Below, piece after piece: positions 21,102-29,825 of a stretch of DNA of 56,467 nt. The stretch comes from Microvirga sp. 3-52 (GTDB taxonomy: Bacteria; Pseudomonadota; Alphaproteobacteria; Rhizobiales; Beijerinckiaceae). Where the stretch lies: assembly GCF_018383585.1 (NCBI RefSeq), contig NZ_JAHAMK010000026.1, positions 1-56,467 of the forward strand, written 5' to 3'. The position numbers and the translations under genes were made by a program. Positions within the stretch are counted from its first letter, which is position 1. Every line of letters starts with the position of its first letter. The notes below the pieces were generated by a model, which saw nothing but the letters and a program-made list of their open reading frames with translations, was not told the DNA's origin and did not search any database.

Positions 21102-21860
21102 ATGCTTGCTTTCCTTTCCCGTGTTTTCCTCGTCATCGTCGGCCTGTTTGTTCTTCCCCTAGGGGCTCATGCGCTCTGGTGGGCGATGCGCGACGACGTC
21201 GCGCCGAGTTGGCGCGCGGCGGACTGGTCGAGCGCGAAGCTCCTGCCGGCCGTGTCCGAAGCGCCGCAGGCCATCGTGGCGATCTATGCCGCGCGGGTCG
21301 GCCGTTGGCGCGGCATCTTCGCCCATCACACCTGGGTGGTCATGAAGGAGGCCGGGGCCGGCACCTATACCCGCTACGACAAGGTCGGCTGGGGCAGCCC
21401 GGTCCGCACCAACGGATGGGCGCCGGACGGCCGCTGGTTCGGCAATGCGCCGCATCCCGTCGTGGTGATCGAGGGCGAGGCGGCACAGCGCCTGATCCCG
21501 CAGGTCCGCCAGGCGGTGGCGAGCTACCCCTATCAGACCTTCGGCGCCTACAACGCCTGGCCCGGCCCGAACTCGAACACCTTCGTGGCCCATGTGATGC
21601 GCTCGGTCCCCGAACTCGGCGCAGCGCTTCCGCCGACGGCGCTGGGCAAGGACTGGCAGCCCTGGCGGGAGATCATCGGCCTGACCCCGAGCCGCACCGG
21701 CATCCAGATCTCGCTCGGCGGCTATGCGGGCGTCGCGCTCGGCTGGATCGAGGGCATCGAGGTCGACTTCATGGGCCTCGTGGCCGGCATCGACGTGCGC
21801 CGCCCGGCCATCAAGATTCCCGCCTGGGGACGAATCGGCATGGACCCGATCACCTGGTGA
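21102..21860 (+). CDS. DUF3750 membrane-anchored protein
   Basis: 252 aa. One N-terminal membrane helix (about 5-28) precedes a soluble region with conserved-looking blocks: VGRWRGIFAHHTWVV, YTRYDKVGWGSPVR, YPYQTFGAYNAWPGPNSNTF and a Gly-rich C-terminus. The HTW...NAWPGPNSNTF pattern fits DUF3750, a family of unknown function. A periplasmic location is inferred. It ends 31 bases before meaB and may share its transcript. Confidence 0.85.
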   Translation: MLAFLSRVFLVIVGLFVLPLGAHALWWAMRDDVAPSWRAADWSSAKLLPAVSEAPQAIVAIYAARVGRWRGIFAHHTWVVMKEAGAGTYTRYDKVGWGSPVRTNGWAPDGRWFGNAPHPVVVIEGEAAQRLIPQVRQAVASYPYQTFGAYNAWPGPNSNTFVAHVMRSVPELGAALPPTALGKDWQPWREIIGLTPSRTGIQISLGGYAGVALGWIEGIEVDFMGLVAGIDVRRPAIKIPAWGRIGMDPITW

Positions 21861-21891
21861 AAGCCGGGCGCAGATGCGCTAAAGCTCTCCC

Positions 21892-22878
21892 ATGACCGGG
21901 GGCTCGCACAGGAAAACGGACATCACGGCTGAAGCCGTCGCAGCAGGCGACCGGGCCGCGCTCGCGCGCGCCATCACCCTGATGGAATCGCGCCGCCCCG
22001 ATCATCGCGAGGCCGCGCGCGCTCTTCTGCAGGAACTGATGCCCCGCACCGGCCATGCGGTGCGCATCGGCATCACCGGCGTTCCCGGCGTCGGCAAATC
22101 CACCGCCATCGATATGCTGGGCTCCATGCTCACCGAGAAGGGGCACAAGGTCGCCGTGCTCGCGGTGGATCCCTCCTCCACGCGCACCGGCGGGGCGATC
22201 CTCGGCGACAAGACCAGGATGGCGCGGCTTGCCGCCGACCCTAATGCCTTCATCCGCCCCTCCCCGTCCTCCGGCACGCTCGGCGGTGTCGCGGCCAAGA
22301 CGCGCGAGACGATGCTGCTCTGCGAGGCCGCCGGCTTCGACGTGATCCTGGTCGAGACCGTGGGCGTGGGCCAATCGGAAACCGCCGTCGCGGATCTGAC
22401 CGACTTCTTCCTCGTCCTCATGCTGCCCGGCGCGGGCGACGAGTTGCAGGGGATCAAGAAAGGCATCCTGGAGCTCGCCGACATGATCGCCGTCAACAAG
22501 GCGGACGATGCGGGCATGAAGGCGAAGGCCGCCGCCGCCGAGTACAAGGCTGCCCTGCACATCCTGGCGCCCGCCTCGGCCACCTGGACACCGCCCGTGC
22601 TCACGGTCTCGGGCCTGACCGGACAAGGCCTCGACGAACTCTGGATCAAGGTTCTGGATCACCGCAGGCGCCTGGAGGCGACAGGAGAGCTGATGGCCAA
22701 GCGCCGGGCGCAGGACACGAAATGGATGTGGGCGCTCGTTCATGAGCGCCTCCACGAACGCCTCCATCACGATCCGGCCCTGCGTCGGCGCGTGCCCGAG
22801 ATCGAGAAGGCCATCGCGGACGGTACCCTGTCGCCCAATGCCGGGGCGAGCGAGATCGTGAATCTGCTGGGGATTTAG
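21892..22878 (+). CDS. meaB: methylmalonyl-CoA mutase-associated GTPase MeaB
   Basis: 328 aa. SIMIBI-class P-loop GTPase: Walker A GVPGVGKST near residue 67, DPSSTRTGGAILGDKTRM (switch region), VETVGVGQSE and the base-recognition NKADD. The C-terminal helical dimerisation arm (HERLHERLHHDPALRRR) is present. MeaB gates cofactor loading onto methylmalonyl-CoA mutase and protects it from inactivation, fitting its place 2 kb after the large-subunit gene. Starts at ATG 21892. Confidence 0.96.
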   Translation: MTGGSHRKTDITAEAVAAGDRAALARAITLMESRRPDHREAARALLQELMPRTGHAVRIGITGVPGVGKSTAIDMLGSMLTEKGHKVAVLAVDPSSTRTGGAILGDKTRMARLAADPNAFIRPSPSSGTLGGVAAKTRETMLLCEAAGFDVILVETVGVGQSETAVADLTDFFLVLMLPGAGDELQGIKKGILELADMIAVNKADDAGMKAKAAAAEYKAALHILAPASATWTPPVLTVSGLTGQGLDELWIKVLDHRRRLEATGELMAKRRAQDTKWMWALVHERLHERLHHDPALRRRVPEIEKAIADGTLSPNAGASEIVNLLGI

Positions 22879-22896
22879 CCTGCAGCTCTATCCATT

Positions 22897-22986
22897 CGTC
22901 ATCACCGGCGTTGTGCCGGTGATTCCGATGGGACGAGCGCCGCGCCTCACCGGATCGGGATGGCCGGCACAAGGCCGGCCATGACG
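22897..22986 (+). repeat. cloverleaf repeat, copy 8
   Basis: Perhaps the best-preserved copy: both outer arms, both GC-rich hairpins and the central stem are intact. It starts 18 bases after the meaB stop. Confidence 0.85.
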
Positions 22987-23083
22987 TGGAAGGGGCCTAT
23001 CCGTAATTCCACCTGATCTCCGTCCTGAAATCCGCTTCACTCTGCAGTGAGCAACCGTCAGCCGCGAAGAAGCGAACCGCGTC

Positions 23084-23875
23084 GTGATCGATAGGCTGCA
23101 TCAATTTCCCATCGTGACGGGCGCAGTGATCGTCTGCCTCGTCTTCCTGGTGCCGACCCTGATCGGCTCGGCCCTGCTGCAGCCCGCTGTCGGGCGCCTG
23201 CTGCGGGACGAGCGGGATCCGAACACGGTCGTGGGGCTGCTCCTGAATGCCTTCTCGCTCTATTACGGCGTGCTCCTGGCGCTGCTCTCCATCGCGGTGT
23301 TCGAGAATTACGGCAAGGCGCAGGATGCGGTGGGGCGCGAGGCGTCCAGCATCATCGCCCTCTACCGCACCTTCAGCGGCTATCCCGAACCGATCCGCAC
23401 ATCCCTGTCCGACAATCTTCGCCAGTATGTCGACGAAGAAACGGGACCGGGCTGGGCTTTCCAACGGCGCAATCAGGCCTCGACACGCGGGACGCTGCTT
23501 GTCGACCAATTGAGTCGTCAGCTCCTCCGCTTCAGGCCCGATCGCGCTTCAGGTGAAGACCTGATTCATCAGGCGGCCTTGCGGATCTTCGAGGATTTCG
23601 TCGAGCAGCGCCGCCTGCGCATTCAGGCGGCCGGGACCAGCATTCCAAGGGTGATCTGGGCAGTGGTCATCGTCGGCGCAGCCCTGAACGTCTTCATTCT
23701 GTGGCTGTTCGACCTGAAGCGAACGACGCATTTCATTCTCGGCGGCGTGCTCATGATCTTCGTGGGCCTGGTCGTCTACATGGTCGGCGTGCTCGACCGG
23801 CCGTTCCACGGCGCCCACGGCCTTCAACCGGGCGACCTCGTCCATGCCCGCCAGCAGATGAACCCGCGACCGTGA
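23084..23875 (+). CDS. DUF4239 (bestrophin-like domain) membrane protein
   Basis: 263 aa. Four hydrophobic segments at roughly 10-33, 48-72, 183-205 and 212-235, with a soluble stretch between the second and third (REASSIIALYRTFSGYPEP, then LSDNLRQYV). The paired-helix layout with the EASS...LYR motif fits DUF4239, distantly likened to bestrophin channels. Function unknown. GTG 23084 is the start; no better in-frame start is seen. Confidence 0.82.
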   Translation: MIDRLHQFPIVTGAVIVCLVFLVPTLIGSALLQPAVGRLLRDERDPNTVVGLLLNAFSLYYGVLLALLSIAVFENYGKAQDAVGREASSIIALYRTFSGYPEPIRTSLSDNLRQYVDEETGPGWAFQRRNQASTRGTLLVDQLSRQLLRFRPDRASGEDLIHQAALRIFEDFVEQRRLRIQAAGTSIPRVIWAVVIVGAALNVFILWLFDLKRTTHFILGGVLMIFVGLVVYMVGVLDRPFHGAHGLQPGDLVHARQQMNPRP

Positions 23876-23897
23876 GCCACTGCCGATCAAACTCTGA

Positions 23898-24005
23898 CCT
23901 CATCCTGAGGAGGTCGCGCAGCGACCGTCTCGAAGGAGGATCCAGCGCATTCTGGAGGCGCCCTCTCCTTCGAGACGCCGCCTCCGGCGGCCCTCAGGAC
24001 GAGGG
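23898..24005. repeat. family C palindromic intergenic repeat
   Basis: Left half CCTCATCCTGAGG...GTCTCGAAGGAGG pairs with right half CTCCTTCGAGACG...CCCTCAGGACGAGG. Each half carries its own small hairpin (GGTCGCGCAGCGACC; GCCGCCTCCGGCGGC). It is a second cloverleaf-like design, 22 bases after the DUF4239 stop. Similar elements are, as I recall, common in Hyphomicrobiales. Confidence 0.75.
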
Positions 24006-24102
24006 CTCGGGAATATGCTGATTTGGATCCAAGCTCCGGTGTGCACTCGTCATCAGCGCATCATGTGAAGCGCCGACCGCGTTGCCATTCGAGCAGGATC
24101 CG

Positions 24103-25116
24103 CTAAGCCGCGCCCTTGATCTCCGCCGAGACGCGGATCTGTCCGACCTCGACCCCGTTCCAGTTCTTGAGCACCGGCTGGGCCAGCGCTTCGACAGCGC
24201 GACGCTCCTCGGTGTCCAGGTTGAGGAAACGGAGGACGAGCCCGGCCATCATGACCTCGGCCGCGCGGGCATTGCCGTCCTCGATCTTCAGGGCGACGCC
24301 GTAACCGAGTTCGGGCAGGGACGCGCAGTAGACGCCTTCGGCCCCCACCTTCACGAAGGCGCGCTCGCCGAGGATCTCCATCAGCCTGGTGTCGAAACGG
24401 CCGGTGCCGGCGACCATGAAGGGATGCCGCGCCACGGCCTTGCGGATCCGGGCCGAAGCGGCCCTCCCGTCACCCGGCAGCCCGCTTCCGGTGCCGAACC
24501 GCGCAAAGCCGAAAGCGAGCGAGGGAAGACGGATTGCATAGGTCGGGATGGAGCAGCCGTCGATGCCGCTCTTCTCCACCGTATGGCAGGCGCCGGTGAT
24601 CTCTTCCAGGGCCTCGCGCACGCTTCGCTGCACCGGATGGTCCGCCAGCACATAGCCCTTCGGGTCATGCCCCACGCCACAGGCGAGGCAGACGAAGCCC
24701 GCATGCTTGCCCGAGCAGTTGTTGTGCAGGGCACTCGGGTTTCCGCCGCTTGCAGCCAGCGCCCGGTTGGCGGCCTCGCCCATGGGCCAGTGCACGCCGC
24801 ATTCGAGGCAGCCGACATCCCGTCCGGCCTTCGTCAGCATGGCCTGGGCGGTCGCCGCGTGTTCCGGCTCGCCCGAATGGGACGCGCAGGCGAGCGCGAT
24901 CTCCGCGTCGGTCAGGCCGTACTTGTCCGCGATTCCGCTCTCGACCAGCGGCATGGCCTGGAGCGCCTTCACGGCGGAGCGCGGAAAAACGCGCCGGTCC
25001 ACATCTCCAATCGACAGAACCGTGGCCCCCTCGGCATCAACCACCGAGACGCTGCCCCTGTGGCGCGACTCGATCAGTTTGCCGCGGGTGACCTCGACAA
25101 GAAAAGGATTGTCCAT
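24103..25116 (-). CDS. L-asparaginase, Rhizobium etli type II family
   Basis: 337 aa. It belongs to the PF06089-type asparaginases, unrelated to the E. coli enzymes. The residues I know to matter in the R. etli enzyme are present: Ser-x-x-Lys in FPRSAVKALQ, the zinc-site Cys/Lys in NNCSGKHAG, and a later Cys in IDGCSIPTYA. It hydrolyses asparagine to aspartate and ammonia in the cytoplasm. ATG 25116 gives MDNPFLVEVTRG, the usual N-terminus; an earlier in-frame start adds 13 residues without likeness. It is divergent from the UDP-glucose dehydrogenase gene. Confidence 0.92.
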   Translation of the reverse strand: MDNPFLVEVTRGKLIESRHRGSVSVVDAEGATVLSIGDVDRRVFPRSAVKALQAMPLVESGIADKYGLTDAEIALACASHSGEPEHAATAQAMLTKAGRDVGCLECGVHWPMGEAANRALAASGGNPSALHNNCSGKHAGFVCLACGVGHDPKGYVLADHPVQRSVREALEEITGACHTVEKSGIDGCSIPTYAIRLPSLAFGFARFGTGSGLPGDGRAASARIRKAVARHPFMVAGTGRFDTRLMEILGERAFVKVGAEGVYCASLPELGYGVALKIEDGNARAAEVMMAGLVLRFLNLDTEERRAVEALAQPVLKNWNGVEVGQIRVSAEIKGAA

Positions 25117-25285
25117 CAATGCCCCGTTCAAAAAGCGGCGGAGTTGTGGAGGCACTTGTCCCAGAAGTCAAAGGGGGCATTGTTGCAATAGCCAGGAAAA
25201 CTGCCCCGAAATCGCCAGACGCCACAGCTTGCTGCGAAGCCCTGGCCACACTAAACCCAAGTTTCGGACAATCAGGGAGTTCTCG

Positions 25286-26590
25286 ATGCGTGTCGCGATG
25301 ATCGGAGCGGGCTATGTGGGCCTGGTCTCCGGCGCCTGCTTTGCGGATTTCGGCCACGAGGTCTGCTGCGTCGACAAGGATCCGGCCAAGATTGAGGCTC
25401 TCAACCGGGGCGCCATCCCGATCTTCGAGCCGGGCCTGGACGATCTCGTGGCCAAGAACGTGCGCGAGGATCGCCTGACCTTCACGACCGATCTGTCGCA
25501 GGCGGTCCGGAACGCTCAAGCGGTCTTCATCGCGGTGGGCACCCCGTCGCGGCGCGGCGACGGCCATGCCGATCTGTCCTACGTCTACCAGGCCGCCCGC
25601 GACATCGCCGCCACCATGGACGGCTACACGGTGATCGTGACCAAATCGACCGTGCCCGTGGGCACCGGCGACGAGGTGGAGCGCATCATCCGCGAAACCC
25701 GGTCTGATGCGGAGTTCGCCGTGGTGTCGAACCCGGAATTCCTGCGCGAAGGCGCGGCGATTGCCGATTTCAAGCGCCCGGACCGCATCGTCGTGGGCAC
25801 CGAGGACGAGCGCGCCACGGGCGTGATGACCGAGCTCTACCGCCCGCTCTACCTCAACCAGTCGCCCCTGCTCACCATGTCCCGGCGCACGGCGGAGCTG
25901 ACGAAGTACGCGGCCAACGCGTTCCTGGCCACCAAGATCACCTTCATCAACGAGATCGCCGATCTGTGCGAGCAGGTGGGCGCCAACGTGCAGGACGTGG
26001 CCCGCGGCATCGGGCTCGACAACCGCATCGGGTCGAAGTTCCTGCATGCCGGGCCGGGCTATGGCGGCTCCTGCTTCCCCAAGGACACGCTGGCCCTGAT
26101 CAAGACCGCGCAGGATTACGAGGCGCCGATGCGCATCGTCGAGACGGTGGCGGCGGTCAACAGCCAGCGCAAGCGCGCCATGGGCCGCAAGGTGATCGCC
26201 GCTTGCGGCGGGTCGGTGCGGGGCAAGACGGTGGCGGTGCTCGGGCTGACCTTCAAGCCCAACACGGACGACATGCGCGATGCGCCCTCCATCGATGTGA
26301 TCACGGCCCTGCAGGATGCGGGCGCCCGGGTGAAGGCCTATGACCCGGAGGGGATGCAGGCGGCCCGATCGGTGCTGACGGACGTGGCTTACGCCAAGGA
26401 CGCCTATGACTGCGCCCGGGGTGCCGACGCCCTGGTGCTGGTGACCGAGTGGGACACGTTCCGGGCGCTGGACCTCGCCCGCCTGAAGGCGACGCTCGCC
26501 GCCCCGGTGGTGGTGGACCTGCGCAACGTCTACCGGCCCGAGGAAATGCGCCACCACGGTTTCACCTATGTCAGCGTCGGGCGGACCTGA
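25286..26590 (+). CDS. UDP-glucose 6-dehydrogenase
   Basis: 434 aa. N-terminal Rossmann fold MRVAMIGAGYVGLVSGACFA binds NAD; the central domain has KYAANAFLATKITFINE; the catalytic Cys sits in GYGGSCFPKDTLAL. The C-terminal UDP-binding domain follows (GLTFKPNTDDMRDAPS). It oxidises UDP-glucose to UDP-glucuronate for acidic polysaccharides, which fits the glycosyltransferase island 6 kb downstream. ATG 25286 has AGGGAG about 8 bases upstream. Confidence 0.95.
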   Translation: MRVAMIGAGYVGLVSGACFADFGHEVCCVDKDPAKIEALNRGAIPIFEPGLDDLVAKNVREDRLTFTTDLSQAVRNAQAVFIAVGTPSRRGDGHADLSYVYQAARDIAATMDGYTVIVTKSTVPVGTGDEVERIIRETRSDAEFAVVSNPEFLREGAAIADFKRPDRIVVGTEDERATGVMTELYRPLYLNQSPLLTMSRRTAELTKYAANAFLATKITFINEIADLCEQVGANVQDVARGIGLDNRIGSKFLHAGPGYGGSCFPKDTLALIKTAQDYEAPMRIVETVAAVNSQRKRAMGRKVIAACGGSVRGKTVAVLGLTFKPNTDDMRDAPSIDVITALQDAGARVKAYDPEGMQAARSVLTDVAYAKDAYDCARGADALVLVTEWDTFRALDLARLKATLAAPVVVDLRNVYRPEEMRHHGFTYVSVGRT

Positions 26591-26603
26591 ATCCCGGCGT
26601 TCC

Positions 26604-26684
26604 GTGTCATTCCCGACAGTCGGGACCGGAAAGGGAATCTGCTGATCCGCGTTATCCCCGGTGGCCGCAGGCCGGGAACGACAC
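26604..26684. repeat. palindromic intergenic element after UDP-glucose dehydrogenase
   Basis: Outer arms GTGTCATTCCCG and CGGGAACGACAC pair (with G-U), enclosing a CCCGACAGTCGGG hairpin and a GGCCGCAGGCC hairpin. The layout is like the other multi-hairpin repeats but the sequence differs; only one copy is seen here. Confidence 0.55.
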
Positions 26685-26776
26685 CGTGGATGATCGAGCC
26701 GGGAGGTTCTCACCGGCACGGTCCCGTGCCATATCTCCCTGACGATCGAATTCCAGACGACCTCTCGGAGCCCCCC

Positions 26777-27013
26777 ATGCAGACTTTCTTCGTCGAGATC
26801 AAATGCAAGCTCGGCAAGACCTACGCCGTCGCGAACGCTCTTGCCGACCGGGAAATCGCGTCCGAGATCTATTCGACGGCCGGCAATTACGACATCCTGG
26901 CCAAGTTCCACGTGGACGACGGGGTCGATATCGGCCATTTCATCGCCGAGAACGTCCAGGTGATCCCCGAGATTGCCGACACGCACACGATCATCACGTT
27001 CAAGGCGTTCTGA
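26777..27013 (+). CDS. stand-alone Lrp/AsnC effector-binding (RAM) domain protein
   Basis: 78 aa, with only the alpha/beta effector-binding and oligomerising half of an Lrp/AsnC regulator and no helix-turn-helix. The pattern FFVEIKCKLGKTYAVANAL...STAGNYDILAKFHVDD is typical. Such proteins bind small molecules (often amino acids) and may pair with full-length regulators. ATG 26777 fixes the start; the longer reading frame upstream runs through intergenic sequence. No partner is adjacent. Confidence 0.88.
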   Translation: MQTFFVEIKCKLGKTYAVANALADREIASEIYSTAGNYDILAKFHVDDGVDIGHFIAENVQVIPEIADTHTIITFKAF

Positions 27014-27098
27014 GCTCCCTGACCGTTTTCAGGTGCTTCCAAGCACACCACGGGGATTCCACCCGAGATAATATCGACGCTCCTTCAAGGAGGAGCCG

Positions 27099-27764
27099 AT
27101 GTCATCACATATGGATTGGCGCAGGGTCTACGACTTCTGGTTTCCGGTCGACCTTTCGGATTCCCATATCGCGGCACACTGGCAGATGATGGCCTGGTGG
27201 ATGCGCGGCGGGGCCAATGCGGAACTCCACCGGTTCGCTCCCCTGGTTCACGCGGCCAAGGCCGGTCAGCTCGATCACTGGGCCGGAACGCCGCTCGGGC
27301 GGTTGTCGCTGATCATCGTTCTCGACCAGTTCCCGCGCGGGTTGTTCGCCGGCACGCCGGAGGCCTATTCCTCCGACCCGGACACTCTGAGGATCGCCGA
27401 GGAAGGGCTCAGGAACGGGCACTACGATGCCCTGACCAGCCCTTACGAGAAATTCTTCCATTTTCTGCCCCTCGCCCATGCGGAGGGACCGGACCACGTG
27501 GACCGGATGCGGCGCATCGTGGCCATCTCGGAGCGGGCCATCGAGGACGCTCCCGAGCATCTCAAGCCGGTCTGGCAGTTCTCCCTCAGCCAGGCCCAGG
27601 CCAATTTCGACGTCATCTCCCGCTTCGGCCGCTTCCCGCACCGCAATCCGGTCCTCGGACGCGCCTCCACGCCGGAGGAGCTGGCCTATCTGGCCAAGGG
27701 CGATTTCGTGCACACCCGCTCGCTGCCCGCGTCGGCGTCTTCGGCCATCAGTGCGATCGGATGA
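27099..27764 (+). CDS. DUF924 family protein
   Basis: 221 aa. Helical TPR-like protein of unknown function, with the family blocks visible: VYDFWFPVD at the N-terminus, LDQFPRGLFAGTPEAYSSD, FFHFLPLAHAE and FGRFPHRNPVLGRASTPEE. AGGAG lies 7 bases before the ATG. The C-terminus (SLPASASSAISAIG) is unlike the rest. The stop TGA is followed, in the same frame and only five codons later, by the start of the truncated HxlR gene, suggesting a rearrangement at this junction. Confidence 0.88.
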   Translation: MSSHMDWRRVYDFWFPVDLSDSHIAAHWQMMAWWMRGGANAELHRFAPLVHAAKAGQLDHWAGTPLGRLSLIIVLDQFPRGLFAGTPEAYSSDPDTLRIAEEGLRNGHYDALTSPYEKFFHFLPLAHAEGPDHVDRMRRIVAISERAIEDAPEHLKPVWQFSLSQAQANFDVISRFGRFPHRNPVLGRASTPEELAYLAKGDFVHTRSLPASASSAISAIG

Positions 27765-27779
27765 TCGGGGAAGGGGCAG

Positions 27780-28031
27780 ATGCGGTTCAACGAACTGCGC
27801 CGCCGGATCGAGGGTCTGTCGCAGAAGATGCTCTCGCAGACGCTCAAAAGCCTCGAGCGGGATGGGCTGGTCAGCCGCAAGGCGTTCGCGACCGTGCCGG
27901 TCACGGTCGAGTACAGCATCACGCCGCTCGGTCACACCCTTACATCCACGGTCGACACCCTCCGGATCTGGGTCGAAACCCATATCGGAGAGGTCGTCGA
28001 CGCGCAGAAGCGCTATGACGCAGCGGCCTGA
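27780..28031 (+). pseudogene. N-terminally truncated HxlR-type winged-helix regulator
   Basis: 83 aa from the first ATG. MRFNELRRRIEGLSQKMLSQ corresponds to the recognition-helix region of HxlR regulators, followed by the wing (VTVEYSITPLG) and a dimerising C-terminal helix. The usual first 30-40 residues (Cys-containing arm and the WTLLIL helix) are missing. In-frame codons upstream read Ser-Gly-Lys-Gly-Gln back to the DUF924 stop, as if the upstream part of HxlR had been deleted and joined here. It may be translated by coupling but probably cannot fold as a normal repressor. A short functional variant is the alternative. Confidence 0.6.
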
Positions 28032-28124
28032 AGCTGGGAAGCGGAAGGATCGAGCGGAGACGTTCCTCGCTGCTCGTCGAGGGCAGAGCCGCCGAACGCG
28101 AGCGGCAGCGCCAGAATTCCGTTC

Positions 28125-29213
28125 TTACTGGATGAGCGGCTCGGCGACGGCCGTCCGCTCCGTCTGGCGGGAGATCTCGGCCAGGTAGGGGCCGATGCCC
28201 TCGTAGCGGTCGAGCCGGCGGACGATCTTCGTGTCGATCTTGTTGTAGAGTTCCGCCACGCTGACCGAGCGGCGCTTGCGACCCTTGCCTTCCGTGAACA
28301 GCCCGGCATTGGCCTTGGCGGCCTTCGGGAAGAGCTTGGACGCCTTCATGTTCGGGTCCTGGTCGAGGACTTCGAGGAACCGGACGGCGCTGGATGCGCC
28401 GAGGAAATGGGCCAGGTAGAGCTCGGCCTCGGCCAATTCCCGTTCGCCTTCGGCCTGAAGGGCGCGCTCCACGTCCTTGATCAGCTCGCCGGCCATGAGA
28501 GCGGAGAAATAAGGATCCGTCCGCAGGCTCATGATCCACTCGCGGTGCTTCGCATCCACCTCAAGCTCGCCATTGACGTAGCCGATCGCTTCCGCGGCAG
28601 CGCCGAACCCGTAATCGGCGGCATGGTGGTAGACGGTTTCGATCCACGTGCTGTCGATGAACTGGAACAGCCCCTGGGCGGACGAGGTCGGCGCCTTGGC
28701 TTCCGGCGAGAGGCTCGATTCGACGTCGGCCAGGGTCATCATGTAGACCGGGTCGACCCCGGTCGCGTGGGCGGCCTTGAGGATGGAATGCACCAGCCAG
28801 CGTGGAATGGTGCGCCCGTTGAACGGAATCAGCTCGTCCGGATCGCCGGCCGCCTCATCCTGCATCTCCTGAGGCGCCGGCTTCACGGCCCGCGGCTTCT
28901 TGAACGAGAAGGCACCGTCGAGGATGGCCTTGAAGAGGCTTGGATCCCTCATCAGCTTCGGGGTGAAATCCATGGAGGCCGTGAGGATCGAGCCGGTGGA
29001 GATCGGCTGGGAGGCGGAAGCGGCGACGGGTCTGGCCAGCAACGCGCTCGGGAGGGTCGCCACGGCCGCCGGTCCGGCGGCGAGACCCTGGAGCCCCAAA
29101 ATCAGGCCCGCGGTCAAGGTCAAGTGAAGGAAACGGCGGCGAAGTCCGGACTCGCGCACATCCGCAACAGGCTGCGGAACTGCGCACAGCAGCGTTCTCG
29201 CGTTACTCATCAT
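28125..29213 (-). CDS. exported lytic transglycosylase (SLT domain)
   Basis: 362 aa. An N-terminal hydrophobic stretch (about 28-55, with Arg-Arg before it) looks like a long signal sequence. The SLT domain (about 137-260) has the catalytic Glu in TLADVESSLSP, then SSAQGLFQFIDSTW. A C-terminal helical region follows (LAHFLGASSAVRFLE, SVAELYNKID). Such enzymes cleave peptidoglycan glycan strands to make room for envelope machines. ATG 29213 or 29210 is the likely start; a GTG precedes them. It is on the same strand as the ABC/cyclic-nucleotide pair but 165 bases away. Confidence 0.88.
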   Translation of the reverse strand: MMSNARTLLCAVPQPVADVRESGLRRRFLHLTLTAGLILGLQGLAAGPAAVATLPSALLARPVAASASQPISTGSILTASMDFTPKLMRDPSLFKAILDGAFSFKKPRAVKPAPQEMQDEAAGDPDELIPFNGRTIPRWLVHSILKAAHATGVDPVYMMTLADVESSLSPEAKAPTSSAQGLFQFIDSTWIETVYHHAADYGFGAAAEAIGYVNGELEVDAKHREWIMSLRTDPYFSALMAGELIKDVERALQAEGERELAEAELYLAHFLGASSAVRFLEVLDQDPNMKASKLFPKAAKANAGLFTEGKGRKRRSVSVAELYNKIDTKIVRRLDRYEGIGPYLAEISRQTERTAVAEPLIQ

Positions 29214-29378
29214 CACTTATCCCGCAACAGCCCGACCTGATGGCTGGGCCTTCCCTTGTTCTGAGACAAGGGTTGACGGGTAGATGTGACGAGAATCGGT
29301 CAGCTTGGCCATAAGAAGTAGGATTTTGCTAACCTTAAGCGGCATTTCCCCCGAAAAATCTCAGGGTTGACCGGAAAT

Positions 29379-29825
29379 TCAGGATGAGGACTGTGCGACA
29401 AGCTGTGCGTTCGTCCGCTCGAGGCGCTTCGCCAGTTCCCGCATGATCGCCAGGGACATCTGGGGAAACTGGGCGAGAAGCTCGAGAAAGACCCGCTTGT
29501 CGATTCGCAGGGCCGTGGTCGGCTCGGCCGCCATGATCGTGGCGGAGCGCGGCGTATCCGACAGGATGCCCATCTCGCCGACAAGGGCGTTGCTCCCGAG
29601 TTCGGCCACCTGGATGTCGCCGCCGGGGGTATTGAGGAGCACGCTCGCCCGGCCGTCGAGGATCACATAGGCGGCGTCGGACGGATCCCCTTGCGAGAAG
29701 AAGCGCTGTCCGTCGGAGAACTGCACCCGCTCGCTCGTGAAGGCGAGAAGTTTCAGGCGGGCCGGATCCACATCCCGAAACATCGGCACCTGACGCAAGG
29801 ACTGAACCTCGGTCTCAAGGGTCAT
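29379..29825 (-). CDS. stand-alone cyclic-nucleotide-binding domain protein
   Basis: 148 aa, made of one cyclic-nucleotide-binding (Crp-type) beta barrel with its C-helix and no DNA-binding domain. The phosphate-binding cassette is complete: LVGEMGILSDTPRSAT with the Gly-Glu and Pro-Arg-Ser-Ala positions that hold cAMP or cGMP. The ATG overlaps the TGA of the upstream ABC exporter (ATGA), so translation is coupled and a one-to-one complex is likely. I infer that it reports cyclic nucleotide level to the exporter-like protein; no regulator helix is present to act on DNA. Confidence 0.9.
   Translation of the reverse strand: MTLETEVQSLRQVPMFRDVDPARLKLLAFTSERVQFSDGQRFFSQGDPSDAAYVILDGRASVLLNTPGGDIQVAELGSNALVGEMGILSDTPRSATIMAAEPTTALRIDKRVFLELLAQFPQMSLAIMRELAKRLERTNAQLVAQSSS

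Noticed and set aside
24082..25191. 369-codon plus-strand frame
   Set aside because: Antisense to the asparaginase gene, whose catalytic residues are all in place.
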